Assembly (NCBI RefSeq): GCF_009831235.1
Contig: NZ_WUUL01000016.1
Span: 1-64,000, forward strand
From: Shimazuella alba
GTDB taxonomy: Bacteria > Bacillota > Bacilli > Thermoactinomycetales > Thermoactinomycetaceae
Length of the DNA stretch: 64,000 bases
Direction: 5' to 3'
Shown: piece after piece, positions 15,901 through 24,467 of the stretch
How the letters are laid out: the number at the start of each line of letters is the position of its first letter
How positions within the stretch are numbered: position 1 is the first letter of the stretch
Notes under the pieces: generated by a model
Told to the model about the DNA's origin: nothing
The model's input: the letters and a program-made list of their open reading frames with translations, nothing else
The model's database searches: none
Translations under genes and position numbers: made by a program

Positions 15901-15997
15901 CATATACTGCAATCGCCAGTTCTCCTTGAAAGAAGGGAACAACGCTCTCTATCAAATATTTTTGTCGATATACACCGCCTACTTCAAAGAAAGCCAT
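12965..15997 (-). CDS. large pseudokinase / charged coiled-coil protein
   Basis: A 1010-residue protein I do not recognise as a named family. Residues 1-210 read like a protein-kinase fold that has lost catalysis. RPYVEIRPLREII resembles the hinge, LDLRNVGID (129-137) stands where HRDxxxxN is expected, FCG (145-147) where DFG is expected, and DWGTFIYSMLSGQ resembles the kinase alpha-F region. No catalytic Asp pair is visible. Residues 240-490 are disordered and acidic, and 500-650 are a long E/K/R coiled coil. More acidic sequence follows, then a run of about 15 basic residues near 850 and a lysine-rich tail. No membrane segment is seen. It heads an operon with two spo0M genes, which suggests a sporulation or envelope role, but this is inference. 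Confidence 0.8.
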   Translation of the reverse strand: MAFFEVGGVYRQKYLIESVVPFFQGELAIAVYEDKRYYLQSASLNRQAPLRAISQYRNLKLPQVIPYLDVFDEPGMLVFIRPYVEIRPLREIITTQELSEEQVVKWVKELLHVEAVLRSKPMSMYLLLDLRNVGIDSQNELKLFFCGLEQIMVYESKLDWGTFIYSMLSGQFLDGPILKLPRNFKVSRPMARLIQKSFKEYKVPPVLEQVEIFENKNTSGGLLGKFWGEKKEENSTLLVPTTSKSKSSADTYFTPTNRPIHRADRTVEEPVIRKSFSPSTTTVTHKSLYNETDQERVVIQERGSLVKEDDTKSLEQTENTPSNDQTESSVATVFQDEAKEETIVQEPVEQEIEPEDPSVWETDEDDFSFEEPLVGVKDEASEIGKETRPVFQTEIPTKADEEEGQVTFREIEVAPSVSDKTEETISPLADQLKEESKPTVEEISSEEKPVEETKKEQAKEEESIKEESKKTHPDANLTTIKVSPALAQLEGQDLSQSFVLKLNKQQEELEKEQQERLKKMREEYERRERELIEEHRRKLEVEQKRLLEEQRQKLAKLQEEARLAKERKRKEELRKAKLAKVRKQFVEKQKAILEKEEKAYKERQEVLLAKLLIEYEERKAALLKQQEEEYHSRTKAQLAALQEEQERIEATINEEELIEKPKAANPSMVEESAKKENKVEITPQVEFTFEEEKSSAEITSESDDLIWNDPKDSNDQVVDTVDESAIFKETEPVSKEENAEIENVFAEVLPPNKVESEKEPKETEKPKETIVKDSVQVIEPKEKNLEEASHESEVVTAKPEKVGKDSEEKRVIETESKPEVETRQEDSTEEDESSDETQEATGEDAPKKKRRRRRRRRKKKTTDGADGVTEEVAAAVSSSTQESNSSSSEETNSMEEARKRRELELQQMEQELLEMEQKDALMNPKSKPEKKPKEKQSNKKPANKSTKPKQEEKPNQEEQAKKVVEPKQSEVSQTPVVAKKTEVPIVKDTTEHATLAKQFEQYLKLFKKKK

Positions 15998-16296
15998 GCT
16001 ACAACCTCCTATTCACTAGCAAAATTTGTAAAATAATATGATAAATTGATGAATAGCTTAAGGATATCATAAGAACACTTGCATTCACAATACACTGAAA
16101 GAACCGTATTTTACCATTGGATAGCAAGAAATAAATTCTTTTGATGATAGGTATGTGTAAGCACAAAAATATACAAATATTCTTATATCAAAAATAATTA
16201 ATACTCTGAAGTAATTGATTTATTTGTCAGAAAACTATATGAAAAATTAACAAAATCATTACCGATGAAAAAAAGAAGTATGCCTGACACTTCAAC

Positions 16297-16605
16297 TTGC
16301 TGAACAATGAGATTCACGCTTACAGCTTGACAGCTACGAATGCAGAGACTCTGCTTTATCTGTGTAGAGAGAAGAGCACCAGCTTCGAGGAGAGTGCATA
16401 CGACATCGTCATCAAGTTACTCCGTCGGGAGAAGGATCGACACTTTTTCACTAGTCGAGTTGGAAGCAGACCGTATTCGCGAACGCATCATAATCAGTGT
16501 AAAACAGAGGAAGAGCTCAGTGCGATCATGCGGCTGAGCGACTGGTCTACACGACTCACAGAAATGGAGATGTGGGTGATTTTGTATCCCTGCATCACGG
16601 TCTGA
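16297..16605 (+). CDS. doubtful open frame, possible gene remnant
   Basis: 102 codons from a TTG without a ribosome-binding site. The stretch 16300-16600 is visibly richer in G+C than the AT-rich DNA around it, and the first half reads like soluble protein (AYSLTATNAETLLYLCREKS). The second half loses that character, and an overlapping frame reads more sensibly (LVELEADRIRERIIISVKQR). This pattern suggests a frameshifted remnant of an unrecognised gene. Confidence 0.25.
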   Translation: MLNNEIHAYSLTATNAETLLYLCREKSTSFEESAYDIVIKLLRREKDRHFFTSRVGSRPYSRTHHNQCKTEEELSAIMRLSDWSTRLTEMEMWVILYPCITV

Positions 16606-16905
16606 TTTACTCGCTCCTCTTGAGAAATTGATCTCAGTATGTAGACTATACTTGTCATTTGATTTTTTCAGGCGACCAGTGCTGTTTTTCCTAAAATAAT
16701 TTTTTCAATCCTATCTATCTGCTGATAAAACCAAAATGTTCCATCTATTAGGATTTCTATTTTGGATAAAATGGAAGCTGCATTCACATAACTAATTTTT
16801 TTATGGTGTATCTAGTTTTTACAATGAACCTCATTTTACACGAAATATAGTGGAAATAGTTTTAAAAATAAATAAACAACACCTTATTTTGGTGTTATCC
16901 TATAT

Positions 16906-16935
16906 AAAAAAACTGCTGAATATAACAGCAGTTTT
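16906..16935 (-). terminator. minus-strand terminator with no known gene upstream
   Basis: AAAACTGCTG and CAGCAGTTTT form a 10-bp stem with a 7-nt loop. On the minus strand it is followed by a T run of seven. No protein gene lies on that strand between here and gsaB, so it may end a small RNA. Confidence 0.6.
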
Positions 16936-17256
16936 GGTGTGGACTATCCTCGTAAAACCATCATATCTTATTTTAAAATGTAATCGTTACCATTATTACA
17001 TGCGAAAATGCATATTTGAGCTCTTCACATTCAATATATACAGACTTACCTTACCTTACATTAACTACAACAATATTGACCTCCTACATATTTTTATTTC
17101 GCATAGATTTATTTTAACATAAATTTAAGATCAATGTATATTAATAATTAAAATATTTTTAATTCGTACAAAATTAGCTCGTTCTTTTTCATTCTATGGA
17201 TTCTGTTGTAAGGCTTTCCTTTCCTATCATTTTATCTCTGATCAACTCAGATGCAG

Positions 17257-17265
17257 TGCTATAAT
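17257..17265 (+). promoter_or_regulatory. extended -10 promoter of gsaB
   Basis: TGCTATAAT is an extended -10 (TGnTATAAT) 33 bp before the gsaB ATG. No good -35 is seen. Confidence 0.5.
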
Positions 17266-17297
17266 AGTCAAGGTGTTGAAATGAAAGGAGAAAGAAA

Positions 17298-18593
17298 ATG
17301 CATACTACCACTTCACAATCCCTCTATCATGAAGCACTTGATGTCATTGTTGGAGGAGTAAATAGTCCATCGCGTTCTTTTCGAGCTGTTGGTGGTGATT
17401 ATCCAATTTTTATGAAAAGTGCGAAAGGTGCTTATTTTTGGGACGAAGACGATAATCAATATATCGACTATCTGGCAGCCTTTGGACCTATAATTCTTGG
17501 ACATGCTCATCCAGTTATAACAAAAGCAATCCAAGACGTTACAGAACAGGGCATTTTGTATGGGACACCTACAGAAAAAGAAGTTCGATTTGCTCAGATG
17601 ATTCGAAACGCGATTCCTTCTATGGAGCAAATCCGCTTTGTTAATAGTGGAACAGAAGCAGTGATGACCACCATACGATTAGCTAGAGCATATACAGGTC
17701 GAGACAAAATTATTAAATTTGCTGGATGTTATCATGGGCACTCTGACCTTGTTTTAGTAGCAGCTGGTTCTGGACCATCTACACTTGGTATTCCTGATAG
17801 CGCCGGAATTCCAGCGAGTATTGCAGGAGAAGTGATCACTGTCCCTTTTAACGATCCCGAAGCACTGAGTCTTGCTTTGGATCATTGGAGTGATCAAGTA
17901 GCTGGCATACTAGTAGAACCATTAGTAGGTAATTTCGGAATCGTACCCCCACAGCCAGAATTTTTGCAACAAGTAAACCAACTCGCACACCAAGCTGGAG
18001 CTCTTGTTATCTATGATGAGGTGATAACTGCTTTTCGCTTTCACTTTGGTGGAGTGCAGACGATGTACCAAGTGGAACCAGATCTCACAGCACTTGGTAA
18101 AATCATTGGCGGTGGACTCCCAATTGGTGCTTATGGCGGAAAAAAGAAAATCATGGAGAAAGTAGCTCCAATGGGACCGATGTATCAAGCAGGAACAATG
18201 GCAGGAAATCCTCTTTCCATCTCTGCTGGTATGGCATGCTTAACAGAGTTATCCCAAGAAGGTACTTATGATCAATTAGCTAGTATGGGAGAACAGCTAG
18301 AATCAGAAATATGGAATGCTGCTAAAAAATATAATCATACTATCCAGTTAAACCGTCAAAGTGGAGCTCTCACCGTCTATTTTTGTGATCAACCTGTAAC
18401 GGACTATGATGGAGCACAAAAATCAGACAGCAAAAAGTTTGGTCAGTTCTTCCATCTGATGTTACAAGAAGGTATCTATTTAGCTCCTTCTAAGTACGAA
18501 GCTTGGTTTCTAACGACTGCACATAGTCAGGAGGATATAAATAAAACTATTGAGGCTATCTATAAATCCTTCAAGAATTTACCTCATTCCTAA
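17298..18593 (+). CDS. gsaB: glutamate-1-semialdehyde 2,1-aminomutase (GsaB type)
   Basis: A 431-residue PLP enzyme of heme/tetrapyrrole synthesis that converts glutamate-1-semialdehyde to 5-aminolevulinate. [14 protein letters not shown] at residues 20-33, VNSGTEAVM, and [17 protein letters not shown] with PLP Lys268 are conserved. AAGGAG precedes the ATG. Bacillus has HemL in the hem operon plus this second enzyme, GsaB, located beside bcp and perR; the shared neighbourhood supports the GsaB call. A strong terminator follows. Confidence 0.9.
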   Translation: MHTTTSQSLYHEALDVIVGGVNSPSRSFRAVGGDYPIFMKSAKGAYFWDEDDNQYIDYLAAFGPIILGHAHPVITKAIQDVTEQGILYGTPTEKEVRFAQMIRNAIPSMEQIRFVNSGTEAVMTTIRLARAYTGRDKIIKFAGCYHGHSDLVLVAAGSGPSTLGIPDSAGIPASIAGEVITVPFNDPEALSLALDHWSDQVAGILVEPLVGNFGIVPPQPEFLQQVNQLAHQAGALVIYDEVITAFRFHFGGVQTMYQVEPDLTALGKIIGGGLPIGAYGGKKKIMEKVAPMGPMYQAGTMAGNPLSISAGMACLTELSQEGTYDQLASMGEQLESEIWNAAKKYNHTIQLNRQSGALTVYFCDQPVTDYDGAQKSDSKKFGQFFHLMLQEGIYLAPSKYEAWFLTTAHSQEDINKTIEAIYKSFKNLPHS

Positions 18594-18622
18594 CATTCTT
18601 CTATAGAGCAGATAGAAAGAAT

Positions 18623-18659
18623 AAAAACGAGTGCTAGATTTACCCTAGCACTCGTTTTT
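18623..18659. terminator. bidirectional terminator between gsaB and the PKS locus
   Basis: AAAAACGAGTGCTAG and CTAGCACTCGTTTTT form a 15-bp perfect stem with a 7-nt loop. It overlaps the thioesterase stop codon and serves both convergent transcripts. Confidence 0.9.
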
Positions 18660-19404
18660 ATGCAAATCTGTCTCTGGAATTCCCATGAAGTTGTTTGTAG
18701 AGTGACTTATGCAATTCGGTTTGAAATATATGGTGATCCTCATGTAAAAAGAAATGGCTTCCTTCGAACATTTGAAGGGAAAAGTGTACAGGGTTCATTT
18801 CCTGCCATCTTACTAAATCTCGTTCCAAAATAATATCTTGGACTCCACCATACACTGTAATAGGACAATCAAATTTCTCTGTTTTTTGTTGATAGCCTTC
18901 TACTACCCGAATATCGTTGCGGAGAATAGGCAATAGAAATGACATCAATTCTGCATCTTTTAAAAGCTCAGGGTGCATACCTCCTAATTGCTGCAAATCT
19001 CTCAGAAAAGAACTATCCTTTTTATGAGAGATTTTTTTCTTTCTAATATGTGGAGGGTATGCACTGATAAGGTAGAGATGATCTGGTTTTGCTTCCACTT
19101 GTATTAACTGTCTAACTATCTCAAAGGCAAGTATCGCTCCCATACTATGTCCCAAAAAGAAGATAGGTTCATCAAAAAAAGGCAGTAACTCAGGCACTAA
19201 GTGACGAGCAATTTCTTCCGCTGTAGGGATCAGTTCTTCTCCAAAGCGAATTCCATGGCCTGGCAATTCGATCGAAATAATGTCAAGTGACAACCCGAGC
19301 CATGCTGTCCATGGTTCAAATATGTGTGGATTACCTCCAGCATGATGAAAACAGACTAACCTTCCTTTCCGATTCATAGAGGAAGGAAAACAATGGTACC
19401 ACAT
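18658..19404 (-). CDS. type II thioesterase (GrsT/SrfAD-like)
   Basis: A 248-residue alpha/beta hydrolase of the type that edits or releases acyl chains from PKS/NRPS carrier proteins. The oxyanion region is CFHHAGGNP; the nucleophile is Ser87 in GHSMG, with Asp190 (GGVQD) and His217 (GSHFFL) completing the triad. GAGGG precedes the ATG. It is 12 bp downstream of the PKS gene, which has no built-in thioesterase or reductase domain, so this protein may release the product as well as edit. Confidence 0.9.
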   Translation of the reverse strand: MWYHCFPSSMNRKGRLVCFHHAGGNPHIFEPWTAWLGLSLDIISIELPGHGIRFGEELIPTAEEIARHLVPELLPFFDEPIFFLGHSMGAILAFEIVRQLIQVEAKPDHLYLISAYPPHIRKKKISHKKDSSFLRDLQQLGGMHPELLKDAELMSFLLPILRNDIRVVEGYQQKTEKFDCPITVYGGVQDIILERDLVRWQEMNPVHFSLQMFEGSHFFLHEDHHIFQTELHKSLYKQLHGNSRDRFA

Positions 19405-19416
19405 GTGATCCCTCTC

Positions 19417-22400
19417 TTATCGTGAAATAGATTTAATAAGATCTTCTAAGGAGCATCCTTGTAAAATAGGAACGATAGAAATTTTCACATTAAGATCTTG
19501 TTCCACTTTACTTTTTAAGCGCATCGCTAGAATAGAGTCCAGTCCCAAATGAGTAATAGGCTTATTTAATGGTATTTTACTTACTGGTATTTTGAGGATT
19601 GTACTTATTAAACTTGTTATATATTCATCTATTTTCTGTGGCTTTAGGATGTCTTGTTCTTCTATATTTGAAACAATCATTTCTTGCTCCATATCTGAAT
19701 CTATCCAATAACGTTGATGATCCCAAGGATAAATTGGTAATGAATTACCTGTGACAGAAGCAGTGCCCATTACTGCATTCCAATCAAAGGAAAGACCATT
19801 GCAGTAGATTTCTGCTACTGTGGATAGTAATCGAAAGTAGCTAGATTCCCCTCTTTGCAAGGAAGGTAATACTTGAATATCTTGTCTATAAAACTCAGCA
19901 CACTCCAACATGGGATGGATGAGGGTAGGGTGAACGGATATCTCTAAAAAAAGACTCTTGTCCTCATGAAAAAGAGTCTGTATCGCATCTTGAAACAGCA
20001 CCTCTTTACAAATATTATTGCACCAATACTTTGCGTCAAGTTGATCACCAGAAAGGAGATTTCCTGTTACAGTAGATACAAAAGGTATACTTGTTTTAGT
20101 CGGTCTAACCTTACTCAATCTCTGATATAGTTCTGCTTCTATTTCTTGCATATAAAAACTATGAGATGGATAGGATAAAGTTTCAATAAATCTAGCAAAT
20201 ACCCCTTTCGCTTCCAGTTCACTTTTTATCTCTGTTAAATATGTGATATCTCCAGATAAGACATGGCTGGTTGGACTGTTATACACAGAAATCGCTATCC
20301 TGCCTTGCGACTGATCAACCAGATCACGTGCAGTCGTTTTATCCACTTGTACTACTAACAGTCTTCCTTTATTCACCATCTTCTCAGCACATTGACTACG
20401 ATGGATAACGATATTTATCGCATCTTCTAGATCTAATGCACCAGCAATATATGCAGCTGCTACTTCACCAAGACTATGACCCACCACCGCTGATGGCTTT
20501 ATGCCCCAAGAAATCCACATTTTTGCTAGGGCTATTTGAATAGCAAAAGAGAGAATTTGCGTTTCCACTATAGTGGTACTCTTCTGAAGCTGATCAAATG
20601 TTAATCCTTCTAATAGAGACCATGAAATATCTTTAGGCAGTGCTCTATCTACCTCCAAGATAGTCTGTTGGAAAACAGGATCTGATTCAAATAAATCTTC
20701 TTTCAGTGAAATTTTAGGTCCTTGGCCAGAGAACACAAATACAATGTTACCTGCCTTTTTTGTTTGAGATAAATAAATTTGATCGTGTTTTTGGTTTTTT
20801 TCCTGAATAGACAACAACTCGATTGCTTCCTCTATGTCTTTTGCTACAATCATCATGCGATCATTATGATGGTCTCTTTTAAACCAAGCATCGGCAGCGA
20901 CTGAATCGAAAGACAGTGCATCTTTTTTTAAGTAATGTTTATATTGAGATACTTTTGTTTGCAAAGACCGATTACTCCTTGCAGACAGTGGTAGTAGTGT
21001 AAAATCACGTTTACTCGATTTAGTTGGTAATTCTTTTGGCAAAGATGGGCTTTCTCCAAGTATGACATGAGCATTTGTACCACCAAATCCAAAAGAACTA
21101 ACTCCTATATAAGCACGTTCAGGGAGCTCCCTTGTTTTCGTTACCACTTCTAAAGGATAGTTATCTACTGGTATTTGTGGATTCCATTGTTCAAAGTTCA
21201 AATGTGGAGGTATACACTTATGCCGAAACGAAAGTGCCGTTTTGATAACACCCGCTATTCCAGCTGCTGCTTCCAGATGTCCAATATTTGTTTTAACAGA
21301 TCCAATATAAAGTGCTTCCCTACGATCACTTGCATACACTTCTGCTAAAGCCCTTACTTCAATTGGATCTCCGAGTGGTGTTCCTGTTCCATGAGCCTCT
21401 ACATAATAAATATCAGAAGGTTTTACACCTGCTGCATTGGACGCAGATCTTAGCAAAGCTTTTTGGGCTTGTACATTTGGTGCAGTCAGTCCATTGCTTC
21501 GTCCATCTTGATTTACTGCAGACCCATGAATGACTGCATAAATTTGATTCTTGTCTTGTATCGCTTGTGACAAAGGCTTCAAAACAATGACACCAGCACC
21601 TTCTCCACGAACATATCCATCTGCTGAAATATCAAATGTTTTGCATTTTCCATCTAAAGCTAGTGCTCCTCCCGATGCAAAGCGGATCGAATTACTTGGA
21701 GTTACCATAAGATTAACACCGCCAACAAAAGCTAGCGAAGATTGACCTCTACGTAAGCTTTGACAAGCCAAATCTACGGCCACAAGTGAAGAAGAGCAAG
21801 CAGTATCAATAGACATACTCGGCCCATACCAGTCCATCAAGTATGAAATTCGATTCGCTACAATACTAAAAGAATTCCCTGTAAGATAATGGAAATCAGT
21901 TTCCTTTGTTAAAACATCCGTATAGTCCTTTCCAGACACACCCATATAGACAGATGTGTTTGTTCCTTTTAGCTTTTCCGCCTTAAGACCAGCATCCTCC
22001 AATGCTTCCCATGTTACTTCTAATAACATACGTTGCTGTGGGTCCATCAATTCGGCTTCTCTTGGAGAAATGCCGAAAAAAGCTGGGTCAAACTGATCTA
22101 TTCGTGGTAAAAACCCACCAAAACATATATGATTTTTTTCAAGTTCAATAGAAGGCCATCTGCCGACTGGAGCTTTTGTTATTTGGTCTTTCCCATCCAA
22201 CAACATCTTCCAAAACTGTGCAGGAGAATTCGCTCCTGGAAAACGACAGCCGATTCCGATGATAGCAATCGCTTCATTTTCCGAAGAAAAATCTATGCTA
22301 GATCTCTCATTAATCCCTTCTCCAACAAGATGAGAGGTGAGGGAATCAATAGTAGGATAATCCCACAAGATCGTGTGTGGCAATTCACGTTCTAACAAAT

Positions 22401-22548
22401 CTTCCAGCTCTCCTGATAAGAGGAGATTGTCTTTGGAACCTAAACCATAGTGTTCCAAAGGTTCATCAACTTTTATGTCATCAGGTGAAAGATACAACGA
22501 TTCAGCAACACGACCGCGAAGCCACTGTACCAGCTTATCTTTTGTCAC
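19417..22548 (-). CDS. single-module polyketide synthase, ACP-KS-AT-ACP
   Basis: 1043 residues. An N-terminal ACP (1-78) has YGLGSKDNLLLSGELEDL, with Ser38 as phosphopantetheine site and GLGS instead of the usual GLDS. The KS (92-500) has Cys251 (DTACSSS), His386 (HGTGT) and His424 (NIGHLEAAAG). The AT (600-895) has Ser692 in GHSLGE and YPSHS at 793-797, nearer to the YASH type than to HAFH. The C-terminal ACP (965-1043) has Ser1005 in LGLDSI. There is no KR, DH, ER or TE. The GTG start overlaps the end of the upstream acyl-AMP ligase gene by 14 bp, so translation is coupled. The layout predicts one condensation between a ligase-loaded acyl chain and an AT-loaded extender, giving a beta-keto acyl product. 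Confidence 0.93.
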   Translation of the reverse strand: MTKDKLVQWLRGRVAESLYLSPDDIKVDEPLEHYGLGSKDNLLLSGELEDLLERELPHTILWDYPTIDSLTSHLVGEGINERSSIDFSSENEAIAIIGIGCRFPGANSPAQFWKMLLDGKDQITKAPVGRWPSIELEKNHICFGGFLPRIDQFDPAFFGISPREAELMDPQQRMLLEVTWEALEDAGLKAEKLKGTNTSVYMGVSGKDYTDVLTKETDFHYLTGNSFSIVANRISYLMDWYGPSMSIDTACSSSLVAVDLACQSLRRGQSSLAFVGGVNLMVTPSNSIRFASGGALALDGKCKTFDISADGYVRGEGAGVIVLKPLSQAIQDKNQIYAVIHGSAVNQDGRSNGLTAPNVQAQKALLRSASNAAGVKPSDIYYVEAHGTGTPLGDPIEVRALAEVYASDRREALYIGSVKTNIGHLEAAAGIAGVIKTALSFRHKCIPPHLNFEQWNPQIPVDNYPLEVVTKTRELPERAYIGVSSFGFGGTNAHVILGESPSLPKELPTKSSKRDFTLLPLSARSNRSLQTKVSQYKHYLKKDALSFDSVAADAWFKRDHHNDRMMIVAKDIEEAIELLSIQEKNQKHDQIYLSQTKKAGNIVFVFSGQGPKISLKEDLFESDPVFQQTILEVDRALPKDISWSLLEGLTFDQLQKSTTIVETQILSFAIQIALAKMWISWGIKPSAVVGHSLGEVAAAYIAGALDLEDAINIVIHRSQCAEKMVNKGRLLVVQVDKTTARDLVDQSQGRIAISVYNSPTSHVLSGDITYLTEIKSELEAKGVFARFIETLSYPSHSFYMQEIEAELYQRLSKVRPTKTSIPFVSTVTGNLLSGDQLDAKYWCNNICKEVLFQDAIQTLFHEDKSLFLEISVHPTLIHPMLECAEFYRQDIQVLPSLQRGESSYFRLLSTVAEIYCNGLSFDWNAVMGTASVTGNSLPIYPWDHQRYWIDSDMEQEMIVSNIEEQDILKPQKIDEYITSLISTILKIPVSKIPLNKPITHLGLDSILAMRLKSKVEQDLNVKISIVPILQGCSLEDLIKSISR

Positions 22549-24259
22549 GGTTAGCGGCCCCTATTCTTTCTAATTCATTATTCATATATGCTTTTTTTAT
22601 CGATTGTCGTTGGATTTTTCCACTAGATGTTTTTAAAATAGTTCCTCGTTTGATAAAGACAATATCATAAACCGGAATATGATATGTTTGGGAAATAACT
22701 CTACGAATCATATTACTTAGCATTTGCTTTGGATTTTCTACTTCTTTGAGCAACCGATTTTCCAACTCTGACACAACAACCAAACGTTCGGCTCCTGTGT
22801 GATCAATGGAAAAAGCAGCAATGGAATTTTTTCGAATTCCAGCATGTACTCGTTCGATTTCCCATTCAATATCTTGTGGAGCAAAATTACGTCCATTGAT
22901 AATAATTAAATCCTTGATCCTTGCATTAATATACAATTCATCTTCCCAATAAAACCCTTGATCACCTGTTCGCAAAAAAGGACCCTCTTTTGTATCTTTG
23001 GTATAAGCATGAAATGCTTGTTTTGTTGCTTCTTCCTTTTTCCAGTAACCAAGGGAGACACATGGTCCCCTTAACCATATCTCTCCTACTAAACCATCTG
23101 ATAGCTGTACATGTGTTTCAGGGTCTACAATAATAACATCATGATCATAAACACCCTGTCCATTCCCTACTAACTCTCTAGCATGTGGATGATTGGAAAC
23201 TACAACTTTTGCTTGACCTTGTTCCAATAAAATAGAATCAAAATGTTTATATACCGGATTTTTTCTCCAATCTCCACCTGAAATCATCAAGGTCATCTCC
23301 GCAATTCCATACCCTGGATACAGCGCCTCTTCTTTGAAACCAACAGGCGCAAAATAAGTCGCAAATTTTCGTAATGTCTCTGGTCTAACTGGTTCTGAAC
23401 CATTAACAGCCACACGCCAGTTGGACAAATCAAGCTGATCACGCTGCTCTATTTTCACTCTGTCAACACATAAATCAAAACCAAAGTTTGGGGAAACAGA
23501 TATTTCTGCTCGATAGTCTGACAATGCTTGGAGCCAGCGAATAGGACGCTGCACAAAATGATAAGGCGTCATCATAATAGCTTCTGCACCTGCGAGTATA
23601 GGTGTTAAAATCGTTCCAATCAGTCCCATATCATGATAAGGCGGTAACCAGCTCACCATTTTGGCATCTTCATGGATACCCCAACGCTCTATCATGCGAT
23701 TTCCATTTTCAATGAGATGTGTGTGATTTAATATCACACCTTTTGGGTTTCCGGTAGATCCTGAGGTATATTGGAGAAATGCAATATCATCTGCTCTCCA
23801 ATCGAAAGAATGTACAGCAGAAGTGATAAGTGGTAGTTCTTCTATTAAAATCCAGTTCAAATCTGGCGTTTCTTCCTTAGTCCAATCTTTCAACTTTTCA
23901 TAGATGGCTTGGCTAGTAATTGCATATTTGGCCTGTGCATCTTGAATAATATTAAGCAATCTTCCATATTGCTTTTTCATACTCGGTGGGTATGCAGGTA
24001 CTGCAATCGCTTTCGCATGCAGACAACCTAAAAAAGCCAGGATATAATTCATGCTGGGTTCTAAGAGTATAAGCACTCTTTCACCTGTAGCACCACCCTG
24101 TGCCAAATGGGCACCAATTGATCCCATCTTCTGCTCCAATTCTCGAAAGGTAAGTCGTGAATCTTCACCATCGATATCTCTTAAAAAAGTAAATATCACT
24201 TTATCGGGGCGAATGGCTGACTGCTCCTGTATGACTTCTATCCACGTTTTCTTACCCAT
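22535..24259 (-). CDS. fatty acyl-AMP ligase (FAAL)
   Basis: A 574-residue adenylate-forming enzyme. YTSGSTGNPKGV (about residues 164-175) is the phosphate loop; SVSPNFGFDLC, PGYGIAEMTL, RTGDQGF, KDLIIINGRNFAPQDIEW and the catalytic-lysine region TSSGKIQR follow. The GRNFAPQDIEWE stretch is typical of FAALs, which load fatty acids as acyl-AMP onto an ACP rather than CoA. It probably primes the N-terminal ACP of the PKS encoded directly downstream. A canonical AAGGAGG lies 13-14 nt before the ATG, longer than usual, and no closer in-frame start exists. Confidence 0.93.
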   Translation of the reverse strand: MGKKTWIEVIQEQSAIRPDKVIFTFLRDIDGEDSRLTFRELEQKMGSIGAHLAQGGATGERVLILLEPSMNYILAFLGCLHAKAIAVPAYPPSMKKQYGRLLNIIQDAQAKYAITSQAIYEKLKDWTKEETPDLNWILIEELPLITSAVHSFDWRADDIAFLQYTSGSTGNPKGVILNHTHLIENGNRMIERWGIHEDAKMVSWLPPYHDMGLIGTILTPILAGAEAIMMTPYHFVQRPIRWLQALSDYRAEISVSPNFGFDLCVDRVKIEQRDQLDLSNWRVAVNGSEPVRPETLRKFATYFAPVGFKEEALYPGYGIAEMTLMISGGDWRKNPVYKHFDSILLEQGQAKVVVSNHPHARELVGNGQGVYDHDVIIVDPETHVQLSDGLVGEIWLRGPCVSLGYWKKEEATKQAFHAYTKDTKEGPFLRTGDQGFYWEDELYINARIKDLIIINGRNFAPQDIEWEIERVHAGIRKNSIAAFSIDHTGAERLVVVSELENRLLKEVENPKQMLSNMIRRVISQTYHIPVYDIVFIKRGTILKTSSGKIQRQSIKKAYMNNELERIGAANRDKR

Positions 24260-24407
24260 GTATCGAAAACATACCTCCTTAGGAATGTAGGTTAATTATG
24301 TTTTTTAGCGTGTAAATGTTTTATTGTAAGTAGAGTAAATAGTAATTTAGTGAGGGAATGGAAGACAGAAATAATAGTTGATAAATAGGTTGGAGTTTGC
24401 GAGATGT

Positions 24408-24467
24408 GTAATAACAGAATAAATATTATGTTATTACTATTATAAATTATTTCTTTTTAGCATTCAA
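24408..24467 (-). promoter_or_regulatory. promoter and operator-like palindrome of the FAAL-PKS operon
   Basis: TTGAAT (24462-24467), 17-bp spacer, TATAAT (24439-24444) on the minus strand. Immediately downstream lies a perfect 9-bp inverted repeat, GTAATAACA-N12-TGTTATTAC (24408-24437), where a repressor would block initiation. The leader to the FAAL start is about 170 nt. In the rest of the 24260-24620 gap I see nothing else. Confidence 0.7.

Larger units (their letters stand above)
15998..17297. other. long intergenic region with few signals
   Basis: 1.3 kb between divergent genes. It contains a possible open frame at 16297-16605, a minus-strand terminator at 16906-16935, a TGTAAT-N10-ATTACA inverted repeat at 16979-17000, and an extended -10 for gsaB near 17260. 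I see no other gene. Confidence 0.6.

Noticed and set aside
24236-24256. A six-codon ATG leader frame overlapping the FAAL start
   Set aside because: Its ATG directly abuts the AGGAGGT site, leaving no room for initiation, so it is not a credible leader peptide.
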